A stretch of 29,418 nucleotides of DNA from a virus. Shown here piece after piece: positions 1 through 9,248 of this stretch (positions are counted from its first letter, which is position 1; each line of letters opens with the position of its first letter). The DNA lies in the IMG/VR virus record IMGVR_UViG_3300001683_000075, positions 1 to 29,418 of that record; one strand, given 5' to 3'. Both the position numbers and the translations under genes were made by a program. Under the pieces are notes generated by a model that saw only the letters and a list, made by a program, of their open reading frames with translations, had not been told where the DNA came from and did no database searches.

Positions 1-515
1 ATCAATGTTCGGTAGTTCTTTAGTTGCTTCTAACTGGTCTGCACTTAAAGGTTCTGGCTTACACTTAAGAACCTGTAAAGTATACTCTACATTAAACGGT
101 AGAGGCCCGGTCTTTTGCTTTTTAAAGCATAATGCCCAACCAGTTGTAGTGTCCGTAGGGTCACCTAGGTCTTCCGCAGCTACCATTACTGATTCAAACA
201 GCTTCTTTTTAAGGTTTAGAACCTTAACTTTGTTGTCTGAATCAATGCATTGTACTGCATATGCCCAAGAACACTTAAGGTCTGGAAAGTAATGTCTTAC
301 CCAGTCTTTCTCAATGTTCGTGAACTGTTCTTTATCTCTGTCAAACCCAAGACATTCCATAGGAACTCTTTTGCCGTCTGCAGTTGTTAACCAGTAGACG
401 TATCTAGGAAGAACATCTCCTACCATACGTATCTTGTTGTCACCTTCTTTATAGGTATAAGCCTCTACTGATGATTTTTTAGCTTTTCCTTCTATATTTC
501 CAAATTTAATTGCCA
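1..515 (-). CDS. Single-stranded DNA-binding protein, gp32-like (partial, C-terminus outside window)
   Basis: Open frame on the minus strand starting at ATG 515 and running off the left edge, so at least 171 residues. The N-terminal third reads GDNKIRMVGDVLPRYVYWL and is followed by MECLGFDR, IEKDWV and LKCSWAYAVQCID, then NLKKKLFE and AEDLGDPTD. That pattern resembles the OB-fold single-stranded DNA-binding proteins of tailed phages that coat replication and recombination intermediates; I recall the resemblance and did not search for it. The start overlaps the end of the upstream gene by 10 bases, so translation is probably coupled, and both genes follow the promoter at 931-959. A location next to the D10-type helicase fits a replication role. 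An unrelated DNA-binding fold is possible. Confidence 0.55.
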
Positions 516-904
516 TTTTCTTTTCCTTCGTAATAAAATGTTATATTATCTTGACCATCAACTTCTAGTAGAGGATTCTCGTCTAGTAGTTTTCGGTCTA
601 TCTCTGTGTATTTCAATGGTAACGAATTAACGCCATACCATTTATAATCTAAGTAATTTCTTAGACTTGCCAACTCAATGTAGAGTGCCATGTCGTCCAA
701 AGTAACTTGAAGTTTGTTTTTAAATATCTCTCTAGGATTTAATAAGTAACTGTCGCCACTTATATCTTGGTTGTAAAATTGGCTTATATTTTTGTCTTTT
801 CGAGGCATCTTAATATCGTATGTAAGAATAGTTAGGATTCTTACCACGTTTTTAGATTTACCTCCACTCAGTTTTTGTACCTTTTTCCAATCAAAGAAAA
901 TCAA
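506..904 (-). CDS. Hypothetical protein, TTG start
   Basis: A 132-residue frame whose only good start is TTG at 904, preceded by GGGAG nine bases upstream. The first internal ATG lies 31 codons in and has no ribosome site, and the N-terminal stretch (FFDWKKVQKLSGGKSKNVVR) looks coding. It is the first gene after the promoter at 931-959 and overlaps the single-stranded DNA-binding-like gene by 10 bases. The protein is basic at the N-terminus and acidic at the C-terminus, with no signal peptide or membrane segment. I recognise no family. The neighbours suggest an accessory role in replication or recombination, but that is inference only. Confidence 0.6.
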   Translation of the reverse strand: MIFFDWKKVQKLSGGKSKNVVRILTILTYDIKMPRKDKNISQFYNQDISGDSYLLNPREIFKNKLQVTLDDMALYIELASLRNYLDYKWYGVNSLPLKYTEIDRKLLDENPLLEVDGQDNITFYYEGKENGN

Positions 905-930
905 CTTAAAAATCTCCCATTTAGAGTAAT

Positions 931-959
931 ATTATACTATAAAATAACCACTTTGTCAA
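931..959 (-). promoter_or_regulatory. Sigma70-type promoter for the left-edge operon
   Basis: Read on the minus strand: TTGACA (959-954), 17-bp spacer, TATAAT (936-931), with an A-rich flank upstream of the -35. Transcription would start near 925, just before the TTG-start gene and the single-stranded DNA-binding-like gene. Confidence 0.85.
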
Positions 960-968
960 GAGTTATTT

Positions 969-2264
969 TTAATTAGCTACAACCTTGATGTCGTAACCTT
1001 GTTTAATGTATACAGCTGAACGTGCTTTAGCCTGTCTAGCTGCTGTATTGCCCTTTAAGTGTATATCTACTACCACGGGCTGTAGTTTACCTTCTTGCTT
1101 TCTAATAATTCGCCCTATTAATTGAATAAGTAAGGGTTCGTTATTAATTGGAGTTGCCAAGACCAAGGTCGAGAGTTCGTTAACAGAAATACCCTCTCCG
1201 AAGATACTTTGAGAGCCATATAGGATATCAAGTTCCCCAGTTCGTATTTTTTCTATTTCCACATCTCTTGTCGCTTGGTCTAGCTCCCCAGTTATACATG
1301 TTGCGTTATCTCCTGTGAATTCAGCACATCTTTTTAAAAGCTGTACTCTGTCACTTACTACTAGTACTTTGTGTCCTCTAGCGGCATAAACTGACGCTAA
1401 TTGGGCAACCATTCTTTGGTAACTTTCGTCGTAGGCGACGACATTTACCCGTTTGGCCCAAGGAAGTTTCGTACTATCAGGGAATCGGACATCTGATTTT
1501 ACTATGGTCACTCTTGGAGTTATGTAATTCTCTTTCGGGGGTTGATGTACATCAAATCCAAAATAATCATTAAAGATTACGTGTTTACCATCTTTTCTTT
1601 GCAATGTACCACTCAGACCTATTTTATATCTGGCGGAACATCTATCAATGATACCAGAGAAAGTGGGAGCGCTTACGTGGTGCATTTCGTCCAAAATAAT
1701 AGTTCCAAACATTTTCGAAATTTCTTTTATTTTTTTACTCAACGTCTGTACGTTCGCTACAACAATTATCGGGTCAGTTTCAAACTTTCCGCTTCCGATA
1801 ATCCCGCACTTAATGCCTAGGCACTTCTCTATCTCTTCTTCCCATTGCTTTCTTAACGCTAATGTATGTACTACTATTAGAGTTTTTTGTCCCAATTTGG
1901 CTGCAATAGCCAGAGCTGTAAAAGTCTTACCCCAACTTACAAATGCATTGATAATTGCATTATCTTCTACACTTTTGAAAACTTTAGTCTGACTATCCCG
2001 CAACTCAAATTTGAAATCTGGAAAAATTTCTGGGACTGTTACTCTCTTATCAATAATTTCATGCCCTTCGGGAATTAGGTCGAATCTACCTACTGGTACT
2101 GTAACAAGTTCATTGTTTATCCGCCCCATATTCTTAATAATTTGAGGTGGTTCAGTCGGGTTATACGACGGAATCTTGTATGTGAGTTCCAAGTCTAACA
2201 ACTTCTGCCGTTTAACGTCAGCTGTCATGTAGATTCGATTTGAAATTACTGCTTTATCGGTCAT
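969..2264 (-). CDS. SF2 DNA helicase, T5 D10 / T4 UvsW-like
   Basis: 431 residues. Visible motifs: Walker A-like SWGKT (residues 110-114), DEMH box (192-195), SGT motif III (218-220) and, near the C-terminus, QLIGRIIRK, a typical motif VI. This is a superfamily 2 ATP-dependent helicase of the branched-DNA type. In T5 the D10 helicase unwinds branched structures and lies in the same cluster as the polymerase. The P-loop has Trp before the GKT, unlike the textbook GxGKT. The ATG overlaps the stop of the tiny membrane protein gene upstream (ATGA), so it is translated as the last gene of the polymerase operon. The assignment to helicase is firm, and D10 orthology rests on context. Confidence 0.88.
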   Translation of the reverse strand: MTDKAVISNRIYMTADVKRQKLLDLELTYKIPSYNPTEPPQIIKNMGRINNELVTVPVGRFDLIPEGHEIIDKRVTVPEIFPDFKFELRDSQTKVFKSVEDNAIINAFVSWGKTFTALAIAAKLGQKTLIVVHTLALRKQWEEEIEKCLGIKCGIIGSGKFETDPIIVVANVQTLSKKIKEISKMFGTIILDEMHHVSAPTFSGIIDRCSARYKIGLSGTLQRKDGKHVIFNDYFGFDVHQPPKENYITPRVTIVKSDVRFPDSTKLPWAKRVNVVAYDESYQRMVAQLASVYAARGHKVLVVSDRVQLLKRCAEFTGDNATCITGELDQATRDVEIEKIRTGELDILYGSQSIFGEGISVNELSTLVLATPINNEPLLIQLIGRIIRKQEGKLQPVVVDIHLKGNTAARQAKARSAVYIKQGYDIKVVAN

Positions 2265-2383
2265 GATATAAAGAAACCTTGTATTATCGAATCTATATAC
2301 ATGTAAAGCCCAATCATAACTAGCCCAAAAGCTACTACAACTGTTGATAATATAATCCCTCTTATTGCCGTATTTTCTTTCAT
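2261..2383 (-). CDS. Tiny single-pass membrane protein (40 aa)
   Basis: A 41-codon frame filling the gap between the two neighbouring genes. Its ATG overlaps the upstream stop (ATGA at 2383-2380) and its own TGA overlaps the helicase start (ATGA at 2264-2261). An AGGAAAAT stretch precedes the start. The protein is MKENTAIRG followed by a hydrophobic helix of about 21 residues (10-30) and a short polar tail. The perfect double overlap is the main argument that it is real. Function unknown. Confidence 0.65.
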   Translation of the reverse strand: MKENTAIRGIILSTVVVAFGLVMIGLYMYIDSIIQGFFIS

Positions 2384-2895
2384 ATTTTCCTTCTACTATC
2401 TTTTAGTTTTTTATTAGTTACTTCATATAGCAAGTAACCTTTATCTATTTTTAATACTCCAGCATACTTTGCATGGAGGTTAAGTTTGCCTCTAACTTCA
2501 AAGGGGTGGTGTACCCCCTTTAAGGTAAAGACAGTAGAATTACCTGTAAGTCGCCTATCTAAGATTTCTTTGTATACTAATGGATAGAAAGTCGTTTTTT
2601 TATATTTATAAATTTTGCCTTTCGTATCTATAAAACAAAGATGTCCTGAAGCTAATAGGTCTTTAAAAGACCATATTATCTTTCCTAATGGGTATAGTGG
2701 GTAATCCTTTAGTTTTTTTGCATGTAACCTTCTAAGTGTGAATTCAGCATCATCACCTATTAAGTCTATACGTCTAGTACCTCTTTTGTCGGTAATTAGA
2801 CCTCCTGCTATGGAGTCGTGAGGTCTAATTATCCAGACAGGCCAGTTAATATTAGAGAAGTTCGGGGTATTGCTTTTCAAATTTTCCGAAGGCAT
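2380..2895 (-). CDS. Hypothetical protein between polymerase and D10-type helicase
   Basis: 171 residues from ATG 2895. A start six bases upstream at 2901 exists, but AGGAG abuts it; the 2895 ATG has AGGAG at six bases and is preferred. The gene overlaps the polymerase 3' end by 44 bases. The protein is basic, rich in aromatic residues and predicted mostly beta, with WPVWIIRPHDSIAGG near the start and a central segment VRGKLNLHAKYAG. I do not recognise a family. T5-like phages have a small gene at this position, and this may be its counterpart. No membrane segment is seen. Confidence 0.7.
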   Translation of the reverse strand: MPSENLKSNTPNFSNINWPVWIIRPHDSIAGGLITDKRGTRRIDLIGDDAEFTLRRLHAKKLKDYPLYPLGKIIWSFKDLLASGHLCFIDTKGKIYKYKKTTFYPLVYKEILDRRLTGNSTVFTLKGVHHPFEVRGKLNLHAKYAGVLKIDKGYLLYEVTNKKLKDSRRKI

Positions 2896-5131
2896 AATCA
2901 TCTCCTATATCTAGGTCTACTCCTATTGGTTGCCCTGGAATAGAACATCCTCGGTCTTTTTGAGTTATTTTCGCCATCATCTCTGATACTTCCTCAACTT
3001 CCGATTCTTTCACTTCTAACACTAACGAGTCATGAACTAGTGCTATTATTTTTGCGTCTTTCTTGTTGTCTTTTAACCACTTATTTAGCTCTATCCCTGC
3101 TAAAAGGTTAATATCTGAAGCAACAGACTGAATAAGAAAGTTTATGCCACTTCTTACTTCATGCGACGCAATGCCTTTATCGTTACTGAATACATTAGCT
3201 AATCTACGCTTTCGGCCTAGAATACTATAAATGAATCCGTCTGACTCGATTTGTTCTTTGGATTTCGATAACCAAGTTTTTAACTTTCTAAAAGTTAAAA
3301 AATAGTTCGAAATGGTTTCTTTTGCTTGTTCAATAGAGAAGAACTCTCCACTATCTTTAGTTACTGTTTCCGACACCTTTGCAGGGCCTGACCCATACAT
3401 GATTCCGAAAGTAACGGCCTTTGCAGCCTGTCTTTCTTTTGCAGCATATGTTTTAATATCTGCAACTTCATGTGGAAGTTGGAAAACCATCTTCGCAACT
3501 GTGGAGTGCAAGTCACCCCCACTTTTAAATACATTTTGAAGAGCTTTGTCCTTACTAAGTACTGATGCTACGTATACTTCTGCTGTTGCTAAGTCTTGTT
3601 GTAGTATCTTGTAACCAGGATTAGCTTTTATACACCCTTTAACAGCAGAGTTATCTCTAGGTAACTGTTGCATATTAAGTTTGCCTGAACTAGATAGTCT
3701 TCCTGACGTTGTCGAGGTAAGATTGAATCCTGTACGAATTCTACCATCTTTATCTAGAGCAGGGATAACTTTATCTAAATAAGTATTCTTAATCTTAGAT
3801 TTCTGTCTTATATCTAAGATAACTCCAGGTATAGGGTGTTCTTCTGCTAAAGTCTTTAGGACTTCGGCATCTGTAGAAGCGGCTCCTGTACCCGTCAGTT
3901 TTCCTGTTGGGGTAAGGTTTAAATAATCAAACATTAGTATTCTTAACTGCTGGGTACTATTGGGATTAAATATTTTTCCTTGAACTTCTTCAAATTGATG
4001 AACTTCATCAAAGGTATACAATTTTTCTTTTGCTTTTTGTATTTCTACTTCCATTAGTTTCTGAACTTTCTGCAATCTACCAAGATCAAAAGGAACTCCG
4101 TTTTCCTCAACATCTTTTAAGAATAACATACCTGGAACCATTAACTCTTTGTATACTTTAGTCAGTTCCACACTGCTTATAATTTTATTAGCGAATAGCT
4201 GGTATAAATCATAAGTAACAGCAGTATCAATAGCAGCATACTTAGATAGTATATCAAAAGGAATTAAGTCATATGTAAAGTCCCCTTTTAATATGTGATG
4301 TTCTTTACAGTATTGATTTCTAAAATTATCTAAATCTTTATCGTAATCCCCATACTCTGTATACTTTAGAGCCAAGAATTTCAAACCATGTGTTCCTTTA
4401 GACTCATCTAAAAGATAATGCATCAGCATTGTATCAGAAACTCTTGGAAAATTAAACCCAAAGTGATACTCTAACATTTTTAAGTCAAACTTAGCATTAT
4501 GAAAGACAATCATTCTAGTATCAAAGATAATTTGAAATAAGCCTTCTATATATGGGGTTATACACTCAGTTGATATGTATACTCCTTGTTTAGGTTTATG
4601 TGACATACTGATACCTAAAACGTACCCATCTCTTGGGTACAAGGCAGTAGTTTCCGTATCACAACTTACAAACCTTATTGATTCATCTGCTACTATAGCC
4701 TCTAAGTAACTTGTAGCCTCTTCTTCTGTAGAGATAGCTTTGAAATTTCCTGAGAGAGCAGGAGGTCTTTGTCCTGCTATATAGCCGTGTAGCTTTTCGC
4801 AAGCTCTAGTAAATAGAGGTTTAGCTTCAGGTTTGAAGCTTAACATTGCAGGACTTATCATAGGGATAAATTTCTTATCAACTAAATGTCCTGAAAATTC
4901 GGTTACTGAAGTGATACCTGCAATAAATTTACAGGCTTCAGAACCTATAAGTACAATATAGTCATACTTATCTTCATTAAAATCTACCAAGTCTACATCC
5001 TTTTTCAAAAGCTTTTTAATCCTTTTGGAAGAGAGATGAAAATGGTCAAAGTCAAATTTAAAATATGACTTGTAGTTTACCCCACTAGGGGCTTTGTCAA
5101 CTACTGCTATCTTACGTGATTGTTGTTCCAT
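2852..5131 (-). CDS. DNA polymerase, family A, with 3'-5' exonuclease domain
   Basis: 759 residues. The proofreading domain shows DTE (D157, E159), HNAKFD (D215) and YxxxD (Y297, D301). The polymerase domain shows motif A with D513 (QQDLATAEVY), motif B RQAAKAVTFGIMYG (R567, K571, F575, Y579) and motif C VHDS (D701). The residue after the catalytic aspartate is Ser instead of the Glu of E. coli Pol I. Phe at the O-helix discriminator position resembles Pol I rather than T7. There is no 5' nuclease domain, and that activity is encoded separately at 22.4 kb. This is the replicative polymerase of T5 type. It overlaps the primase by 20 bases, with AAGGA nine bases before the start. Confidence 0.95.
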   Translation of the reverse strand: MEQQSRKIAVVDKAPSGVNYKSYFKFDFDHFHLSSKRIKKLLKKDVDLVDFNEDKYDYIVLIGSEACKFIAGITSVTEFSGHLVDKKFIPMISPAMLSFKPEAKPLFTRACEKLHGYIAGQRPPALSGNFKAISTEEEATSYLEAIVADESIRFVSCDTETTALYPRDGYVLGISMSHKPKQGVYISTECITPYIEGLFQIIFDTRMIVFHNAKFDLKMLEYHFGFNFPRVSDTMLMHYLLDESKGTHGLKFLALKYTEYGDYDKDLDNFRNQYCKEHHILKGDFTYDLIPFDILSKYAAIDTAVTYDLYQLFANKIISSVELTKVYKELMVPGMLFLKDVEENGVPFDLGRLQKVQKLMEVEIQKAKEKLYTFDEVHQFEEVQGKIFNPNSTQQLRILMFDYLNLTPTGKLTGTGAASTDAEVLKTLAEEHPIPGVILDIRQKSKIKNTYLDKVIPALDKDGRIRTGFNLTSTTSGRLSSSGKLNMQQLPRDNSAVKGCIKANPGYKILQQDLATAEVYVASVLSKDKALQNVFKSGGDLHSTVAKMVFQLPHEVADIKTYAAKERQAAKAVTFGIMYGSGPAKVSETVTKDSGEFFSIEQAKETISNYFLTFRKLKTWLSKSKEQIESDGFIYSILGRKRRLANVFSNDKGIASHEVRSGINFLIQSVASDINLLAGIELNKWLKDNKKDAKIIALVHDSLVLEVKESEVEEVSEMMAKITQKDRGCSIPGQPIGVDLDIGDDYAFGKFEKQYPELL

Positions 5132-5963
5132 AGATGTTTTCCTTTATGTGTTTTATGTCCGAAGCGGACAGGTCTCCTGGGTCTAAGCCGTCAGGTAATT
5201 GTAATTTGGTTTCTTCGTTTATTATAAATGTGTCTGCTAATAGCCTATGGGCGGCATGCTCTGCCTTTCTTCCTGCTTCATCAGCATCAAACATGGTATA
5301 AATAGTATGCACACCTTGGAGCTTAAGGCCTTCTAATAATTCTAGTTGTACATTATTAGCTCCGAGCACAGCTACTGCATTCACTAAGCCTTTGTCAATT
5401 AGATTTAGGGCATCAAATATGCCTTCAACTAAAATTACTGAGCCCTCAATAGGAGATACTATAGCCGGGAATAACGGCAGTTCCGCCCCAGAAGGTCTTA
5501 TCAGGTACTTCGGATGTGCATTACTATTTATATATCTTCCGATAAAAGCTCGAATTTTCCCAGTAATATCGGGTAAAGGAAATACTATCCTACCTTCAAA
5601 CTGTTTATCATGGATAAATGCCCCAAAACGGGCTAAAGTTCTTTTGTCTATATCTCTGAAGTGTCGAGTATAAGGTATTGCTCCGTCTGGTAATATTAAA
5701 CCTGTAGAAGCTGCTCGGATATTTGAAATTTTATCTCTCAATCTTTTTACTCTGACATCTTGCCAGTTTTTATCTACATTAAAGAACTTAAAAACGTTCC
5801 CTTTAAAACCACAACTAAAGCAGTGGAACGTACCTTCTGCTTGGTCGATATGCATGGAAGGATGATTATCCTCATGGTCTGGGCTTAAACAACTTATAAC
5901 AAAGTCTTGCCCTTTCGGGGTAAAAGTAATATTATGTTTTGTTAATATTTCACTTACTACCAT
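5112..5963 (-). CDS. DNA primase, CHC2 zinc finger plus TOPRIM
   Basis: 283 residues. An N-terminal zinc-binding module has C25, H30, C48 and C51. A TOPRIM domain follows with the catalytic Glu in LVEGIFDALN (E180) and the DxD in FDADEAG (D226, D228), then DPGDL (261-265). It synthesises primers for lagging-strand replication. The helicase is a separate, immediately upstream gene, overlapping by 7 bases, so the two presumably act together as a two-subunit counterpart of the T7 gp4 fusion. T5 has the same arrangement. It lacks the C-terminal helicase-interaction domain of DnaG. Confidence 0.93.
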   Translation of the reverse strand: MVVSEILTKHNITFTPKGQDFVISCLSPDHEDNHPSMHIDQAEGTFHCFSCGFKGNVFKFFNVDKNWQDVRVKRLRDKISNIRAASTGLILPDGAIPYTRHFRDIDKRTLARFGAFIHDKQFEGRIVFPLPDITGKIRAFIGRYINSNAHPKYLIRPSGAELPLFPAIVSPIEGSVILVEGIFDALNLIDKGLVNAVAVLGANNVQLELLEGLKLQGVHTIYTMFDADEAGRKAEHAAHRLLADTFIINEETKLQLPDGLDPGDLSASDIKHIKENIYGTTIT

Positions 5964-7336
5964 AGCATATCCGAGTCTTCTTTCTTAGGTGATTTTTTCC
6001 CGACTTTTTTTGCGTCTGTTTCTTTACCCATTGCAGACGGTTTAGGGGTTGGTTGAGGTCCTAACTTAAGAGTGTCCCAATCCATTGTGCTAGTAAACTC
6101 TATATCTGGCCCACTCCTAACTTTAGTTGAAGTGAAAGTAATAGCGTTATCCTCTTTGGAGTGCGCATTAATTAAGAAAGCTGAGTCAGGGCTGTCGAGT
6201 AGTCCTTTAGCGAATCTAGTCTGACCACTATCATCAATTTGATAAGGGGTTACTAATGCTATATCATATTTTCTAGCGAACTCTTTCAGTTTCTTACTAG
6301 CATAAATCTGGCTCTGCCAGTCATAAATATCTTTTCCAAGACCAGTATCAATTTGGTTGACATAGTCTACTACTACAAGTCCTAGACTATCACCGAATTG
6401 TGCTTTTGCTTTTTGTAATTGTAAATCAATACTAGTAAGTGATAAAGACCTGTCATCAACTATTATAATTTGATTATCCTCTTTTAACTTACACTCTGAA
6501 ATTAATTTACGTTCGAATTCTATTGGGTCTCTCTTTTCTAAGAACTGCTCATATATACTCTCACTATGCTGAAACATTTCTGAACGAACTTTTGCTACCG
6601 CATTAAGTTCTTTAGCGTCTAATCTATTTTTACGTATACGAGCATACGAAACTTTCGATAGCATACTTGTTATTCTGTGGAAGGTTTCTAGAGCTGTCAT
6701 CTCAATAGTAAAAAATATTGAAGTTTTACCATTATCATACTGATTCGCTACCATATTAGCACATACTAAGGACTTGCCAGCACCTCTCTTACCCCCTATC
6801 ATAATGAGTTCTTCTCTGTAAGCACCTCCGACTCTGCTATCGAAATCATTATTTATACCAAGAGGTAGACATGAGTGTTCTTCTATGCCTTGTTCTTGGA
6901 ATATTAGTAAATCTCCCATACTAGATACTTTCTCATCTGTATGAGTCTTTTCATCTAACTTCATCACTATCCCAGATAGACTTTCTTTCACTTCTAAACT
7001 ATCCATTACGGTTATCTTATCTATGTAACTGTCTAATAAGTTAAGCGATTCATTTTGGGAATATTGGTCGATTAAGGCGTCAATTGCTAGGTCTAAATCA
7101 ATATCAGGTACTTCTAGTAACCGAAGTGCCGCTAAATCTTTTTGAGTTTTTATATCTCTTGTTACAGTTTCTAACTGGTCAAAGGAAGGGATTCTATTGT
7201 ATTCACCATAAAACCTATGTACGCCAGAATACAAAGAGCTATAAGATTCTTCAAAGAAATCCTTTTTTACTCTTGCCCAGCCATCAAGACTCTGTTCCTC
7301 CATCAACATGTGGAGAACTGTTGCCCCAATATCCAT
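5957..7336 (-). CDS. Replicative DNA helicase, DnaB family (T5 D6-like)
   Basis: 459 residues. The N-terminal region is helical and poorly conserved. The RecA-like core has Walker A GGKRGAGKS (181-189) and Walker B LVVVDY (D324), followed by a VTPYQIDDSG segment that matches the glutamine motif of DnaB proteins. A basic, Lys-rich tail closes the protein. It should unwind the fork as a hexamer with the adjacent primase. The start overlaps the upstream stop by one base (TAATG), and the end overlaps the primase by 7 bases, so the cluster is translationally coupled. Confidence 0.92.
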   Translation of the reverse strand: MDIGATVLHMLMEEQSLDGWARVKKDFFEESYSSLYSGVHRFYGEYNRIPSFDQLETVTRDIKTQKDLAALRLLEVPDIDLDLAIDALIDQYSQNESLNLLDSYIDKITVMDSLEVKESLSGIVMKLDEKTHTDEKVSSMGDLLIFQEQGIEEHSCLPLGINNDFDSRVGGAYREELIMIGGKRGAGKSLVCANMVANQYDNGKTSIFFTIEMTALETFHRITSMLSKVSYARIRKNRLDAKELNAVAKVRSEMFQHSESIYEQFLEKRDPIEFERKLISECKLKEDNQIIIVDDRSLSLTSIDLQLQKAKAQFGDSLGLVVVDYVNQIDTGLGKDIYDWQSQIYASKKLKEFARKYDIALVTPYQIDDSGQTRFAKGLLDSPDSAFLINAHSKEDNAITFTSTKVRSGPDIEFTSTMDWDTLKLGPQPTPKPSAMGKETDAKKVGKKSPKKEDSDMLW

Positions 7337-7635
7337 TATTTAGCCTTATGCTCGTTATCCTGAATTACTTCATCTAGTTCTGCAGTTAGTCTGCCGAGTA
7401 CTTCTGACCTTAACTCTTTTAGTTTCATAGGGTAGAGAGCACCCTCATCAAAGAGTATGTTTAGTTGCTCTCCAGTAACAATTTGTTGAAGTGCGTAATA
7501 CACTATATCCCAAGGGTCGTTCGTACTTGGGTATGCTCGAATATCTGTATAATCACCTAGAAGGTCTTTTGCTCGTCTAATTGCTTCTGTTGCAGTAAAG
7601 CTGTCCACGTCGTGGAATTTTGCTATCAATTTCAT
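7336..7635 (-). CDS. Hypothetical protein upstream of the DnaB-type helicase
   Basis: 99 residues, soluble, mixed charge, starting MKLIAKFHDVDSFTATEAIRRAK. The last third is helical and acidic. It is coupled to the helicase by TAATG. It follows directly on the terminator at 7652-7683 and no promoter is visible between them, so its expression must rely on readthrough from the D5-like gene or on an unrecognised promoter. The position suggests a helicase-loading or regulatory partner, but nothing in the sequence proves it. Confidence 0.7.
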   Translation of the reverse strand: MKLIAKFHDVDSFTATEAIRRAKDLLGDYTDIRAYPSTNDPWDIVYYALQQIVTGEQLNILFDEGALYPMKLKELRSEVLGRLTAELDEVIQDNEHKAK

Positions 7636-7651
7636 ACTTTAATTCTCCGAC

Positions 7652-7683
7652 AAAAAAAGGTAGCAACGTATGATTGCTACCTT
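7652..7683 (-). terminator. Rho-independent terminator after the D5-like gene
   Basis: On the minus strand a stem AAGGTAGCAA / TTGCTACCTT with a 7-base loop is followed by a run of T (complement of 7652-7658). It closes the ligase C-terminal/D5-like operon and attenuates entry into the helicase-polymerase genes. Confidence 0.88.
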
Positions 7684-7699
7684 AGACTTAAATTACCAA

Positions 7700-8428
7700 T
7701 TAAGAAGCTGCGTTTTTAGCTGCTTTCTTAGCACCATCATGATTTGAACAAGACAAGCCACGGCGTGTTAACATAGTCTTAACACCACGTACAGTCTTTT
7801 CAATAGACTCAGCAATTTGCTCTACTGTTAAGCCAGAGATATCGCCAAGAGCTTCAAGAGCATCAACGTTAGCTTTCGCACGTGATTCTTTTTGCTTTGG
7901 AATTGAAGTTATGTCGCCAGAACGTAGGAAAGATAATGCTTTACCACGAATTGAATTAATTGACTTACCTAATTTGTCAGCAAGCTCTTCAACGAAAGCA
8001 CCATTAGCGTGCATTTCTAAGAAAGTAGCTTCTTCCGAAGGAGTGTAAGTACGAGCAACCTCGATTTTTTCTGCAGGTTTTACATGGTCAGTTAATTCCA
8101 TTGAAAGAATTTTACCTTGTACTTGCTTAGCTGAGAAAGCTCCGCTTTCAAAACTAGCGGCAATATCTGCGTATGTATAAACGCCACTGTTACCAGTAAC
8201 GAAGCTAGACAAGGATTCTGCCTGCTCATCTGTAAAGGCTTTTTTATGAGCAGAACTTGCTAGTTCTACGTCATAGCCCATTTTACGTAACTTAGAGCTA
8301 ACAGAACGAGTTGTTGTATCTAGTTCTACTGCTGCTGAGGCTACGGTGTCTTGTGAAACGGTATCCATACCTTCAGCAATAGCTGAAAGGATACGAGTAC
8401 GGTCTTCTGTCCATCTTGGAGTTGTCAT
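7700..8428 (-). CDS. D5-like DNA-binding protein with four HTH/Myb-like repeats
   Basis: 242 residues in four repeating units of about 50-55 residues (approximately 5-55, 64-117, 127-175, 188-235). Each has an aromatic-Thr or similar start, a central Ala-containing helix and a terminal SVxxKhxxxG-type helix, for example TTRSVSSKLRKMGY and SINSIRGKALSFL. These look like helix-turn-helix/Myb-like modules. The size and the place between the ligase and helicase genes match T5 D5, an abundant DNA-binding protein needed for late gene expression and replication. It is coupled to the ligase subunit by ATGA and is followed by a strong terminator. The DNA-binding call is good, and D5 orthology is inferred from position. 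Confidence 0.75.
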   Translation of the reverse strand: MTTPRWTEDRTRILSAIAEGMDTVSQDTVASAAVELDTTTRSVSSKLRKMGYDVELASSAHKKAFTDEQAESLSSFVTGNSGVYTYADIAASFESGAFSAKQVQGKILSMELTDHVKPAEKIEVARTYTPSEEATFLEMHANGAFVEELADKLGKSINSIRGKALSFLRSGDITSIPKQKESRAKANVDALEALGDISGLTVEQIAESIEKTVRGVKTMLTRRGLSCSNHDGAKKAAKNAAS

Positions 8429-9189
8429 AATAAATTTTCCTTTAATATATCTTTTATTGTTAAAATTGGAATACCATAGCTTTCTGCTTTAGTACTCTTA
8501 CTTGATTTTCTTCCTTCTTCATCCACTAAGTAGTCTGTCTTCTTAGTAACAGAGGAAGTAACGGTAAATCCTAATGATTCCATATAGTCTTTTGCAAGAG
8601 TTCTATTTTTAAAATCATTAAGTTTCCCTGTAATACAGACTGATTTTCCGATACTTTCAGCTGTTGGTTCTTGTACACCTGCCTGGAATGAAAAAGGCAA
8701 ATACTCTAGGTTATCTTTATAATCACTATAATACCAGTCGAGTAAGTTAGCACAGGATTTTGGCCCCAGTCCTGCCGATACGCAACTCTTTTCATTAATA
8801 TCATTCATGTGAGAAATCTTACTAAATAGTCGCTTAGAAGCAGTGTTGCCAATCAATGAAATAGAGAAAGCAGGTAATAAAGTTTTAGCATCTACAGATT
8901 TACTTTTTTCAATCTGTTCATACAACTTTGTTCCCAACTTTTCCCCAATTTCACTAGATATTTCGTTCTTAGAAATAGAATAAATATCTGATATAGAATT
9001 AAGAGGTAACTTATCAATTGTTTTCGGTCCGAGTCCTTTAATTTTCAGAGTCTTTGCGAAATGTTCTATCAATTTACTAGTCTTAGCCTCACAATCGTTG
9101 TTCCTGCAGAAAAGTTGGTCATTTACCAACTCTAATATAGAATTACAAGTAGGGCATGAGGTAGGTTCAGTAATAGTTCTTAAATTCAT
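8425..9189 (-). CDS. ligB: NAD-dependent DNA ligase, C-terminal subunit (Zn finger, HhH, BRCT)
   Basis: 254 residues from ATG 9189; an upstream in-frame TTG is less likely. Domains in order: four-Cys zinc finger (C12, C15, C28, C33), helix-hairpin-helix segments around KIKGLGPKTIDKL (49-61) and GLGPKSCANLL, and a C-terminal BRCT domain beginning near GKSVCITGKLNDF. It contains no adenylation domain; that is in the next gene upstream. Together the two reconstitute the bacterial LigA architecture, as in T5 where the ligase is also split. It has its own promoter at 9220-9248 and is coupled to the D5-like gene. Confidence 0.88.
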   Translation of the reverse strand: MNLRTITEPTSCPTCNSILELVNDQLFCRNNDCEAKTSKLIEHFAKTLKIKGLGPKTIDKLPLNSISDIYSISKNEISSEIGEKLGTKLYEQIEKSKSVDAKTLLPAFSISLIGNTASKRLFSKISHMNDINEKSCVSAGLGPKSCANLLDWYYSDYKDNLEYLPFSFQAGVQEPTAESIGKSVCITGKLNDFKNRTLAKDYMESLGFTVTSSVTKKTDYLVDEEGRKSSKSTKAESYGIPILTIKDILKENLL

Positions 9190-9219
9190 TATGTTATTTC
9201 TCAATTTTCTATATCATAT

Positions 9220-9248
9220 ATTATACTAAAGTTTTACCAAAAAGTCAA
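9220..9248 (-). promoter_or_regulatory. Sigma70-type promoter for ligase C-terminal subunit and D5-like gene
   Basis: TTGACT (9248-9243), 17-bp spacer, TATAAT (9225-9220). The -35 hexamer contains the TGA stop codon of the ligase N-terminal gene. The predicted transcript start is near 9213, 24 bases before the ATG. Confidence 0.82.

Noticed and set aside
5-292. Plus-strand open frame of 95 codons at the left edge
   Set aside because: It is the antisense of the single-stranded DNA-binding-like gene, which has a start, a ribosome context and recognisable sequence on the minus strand.
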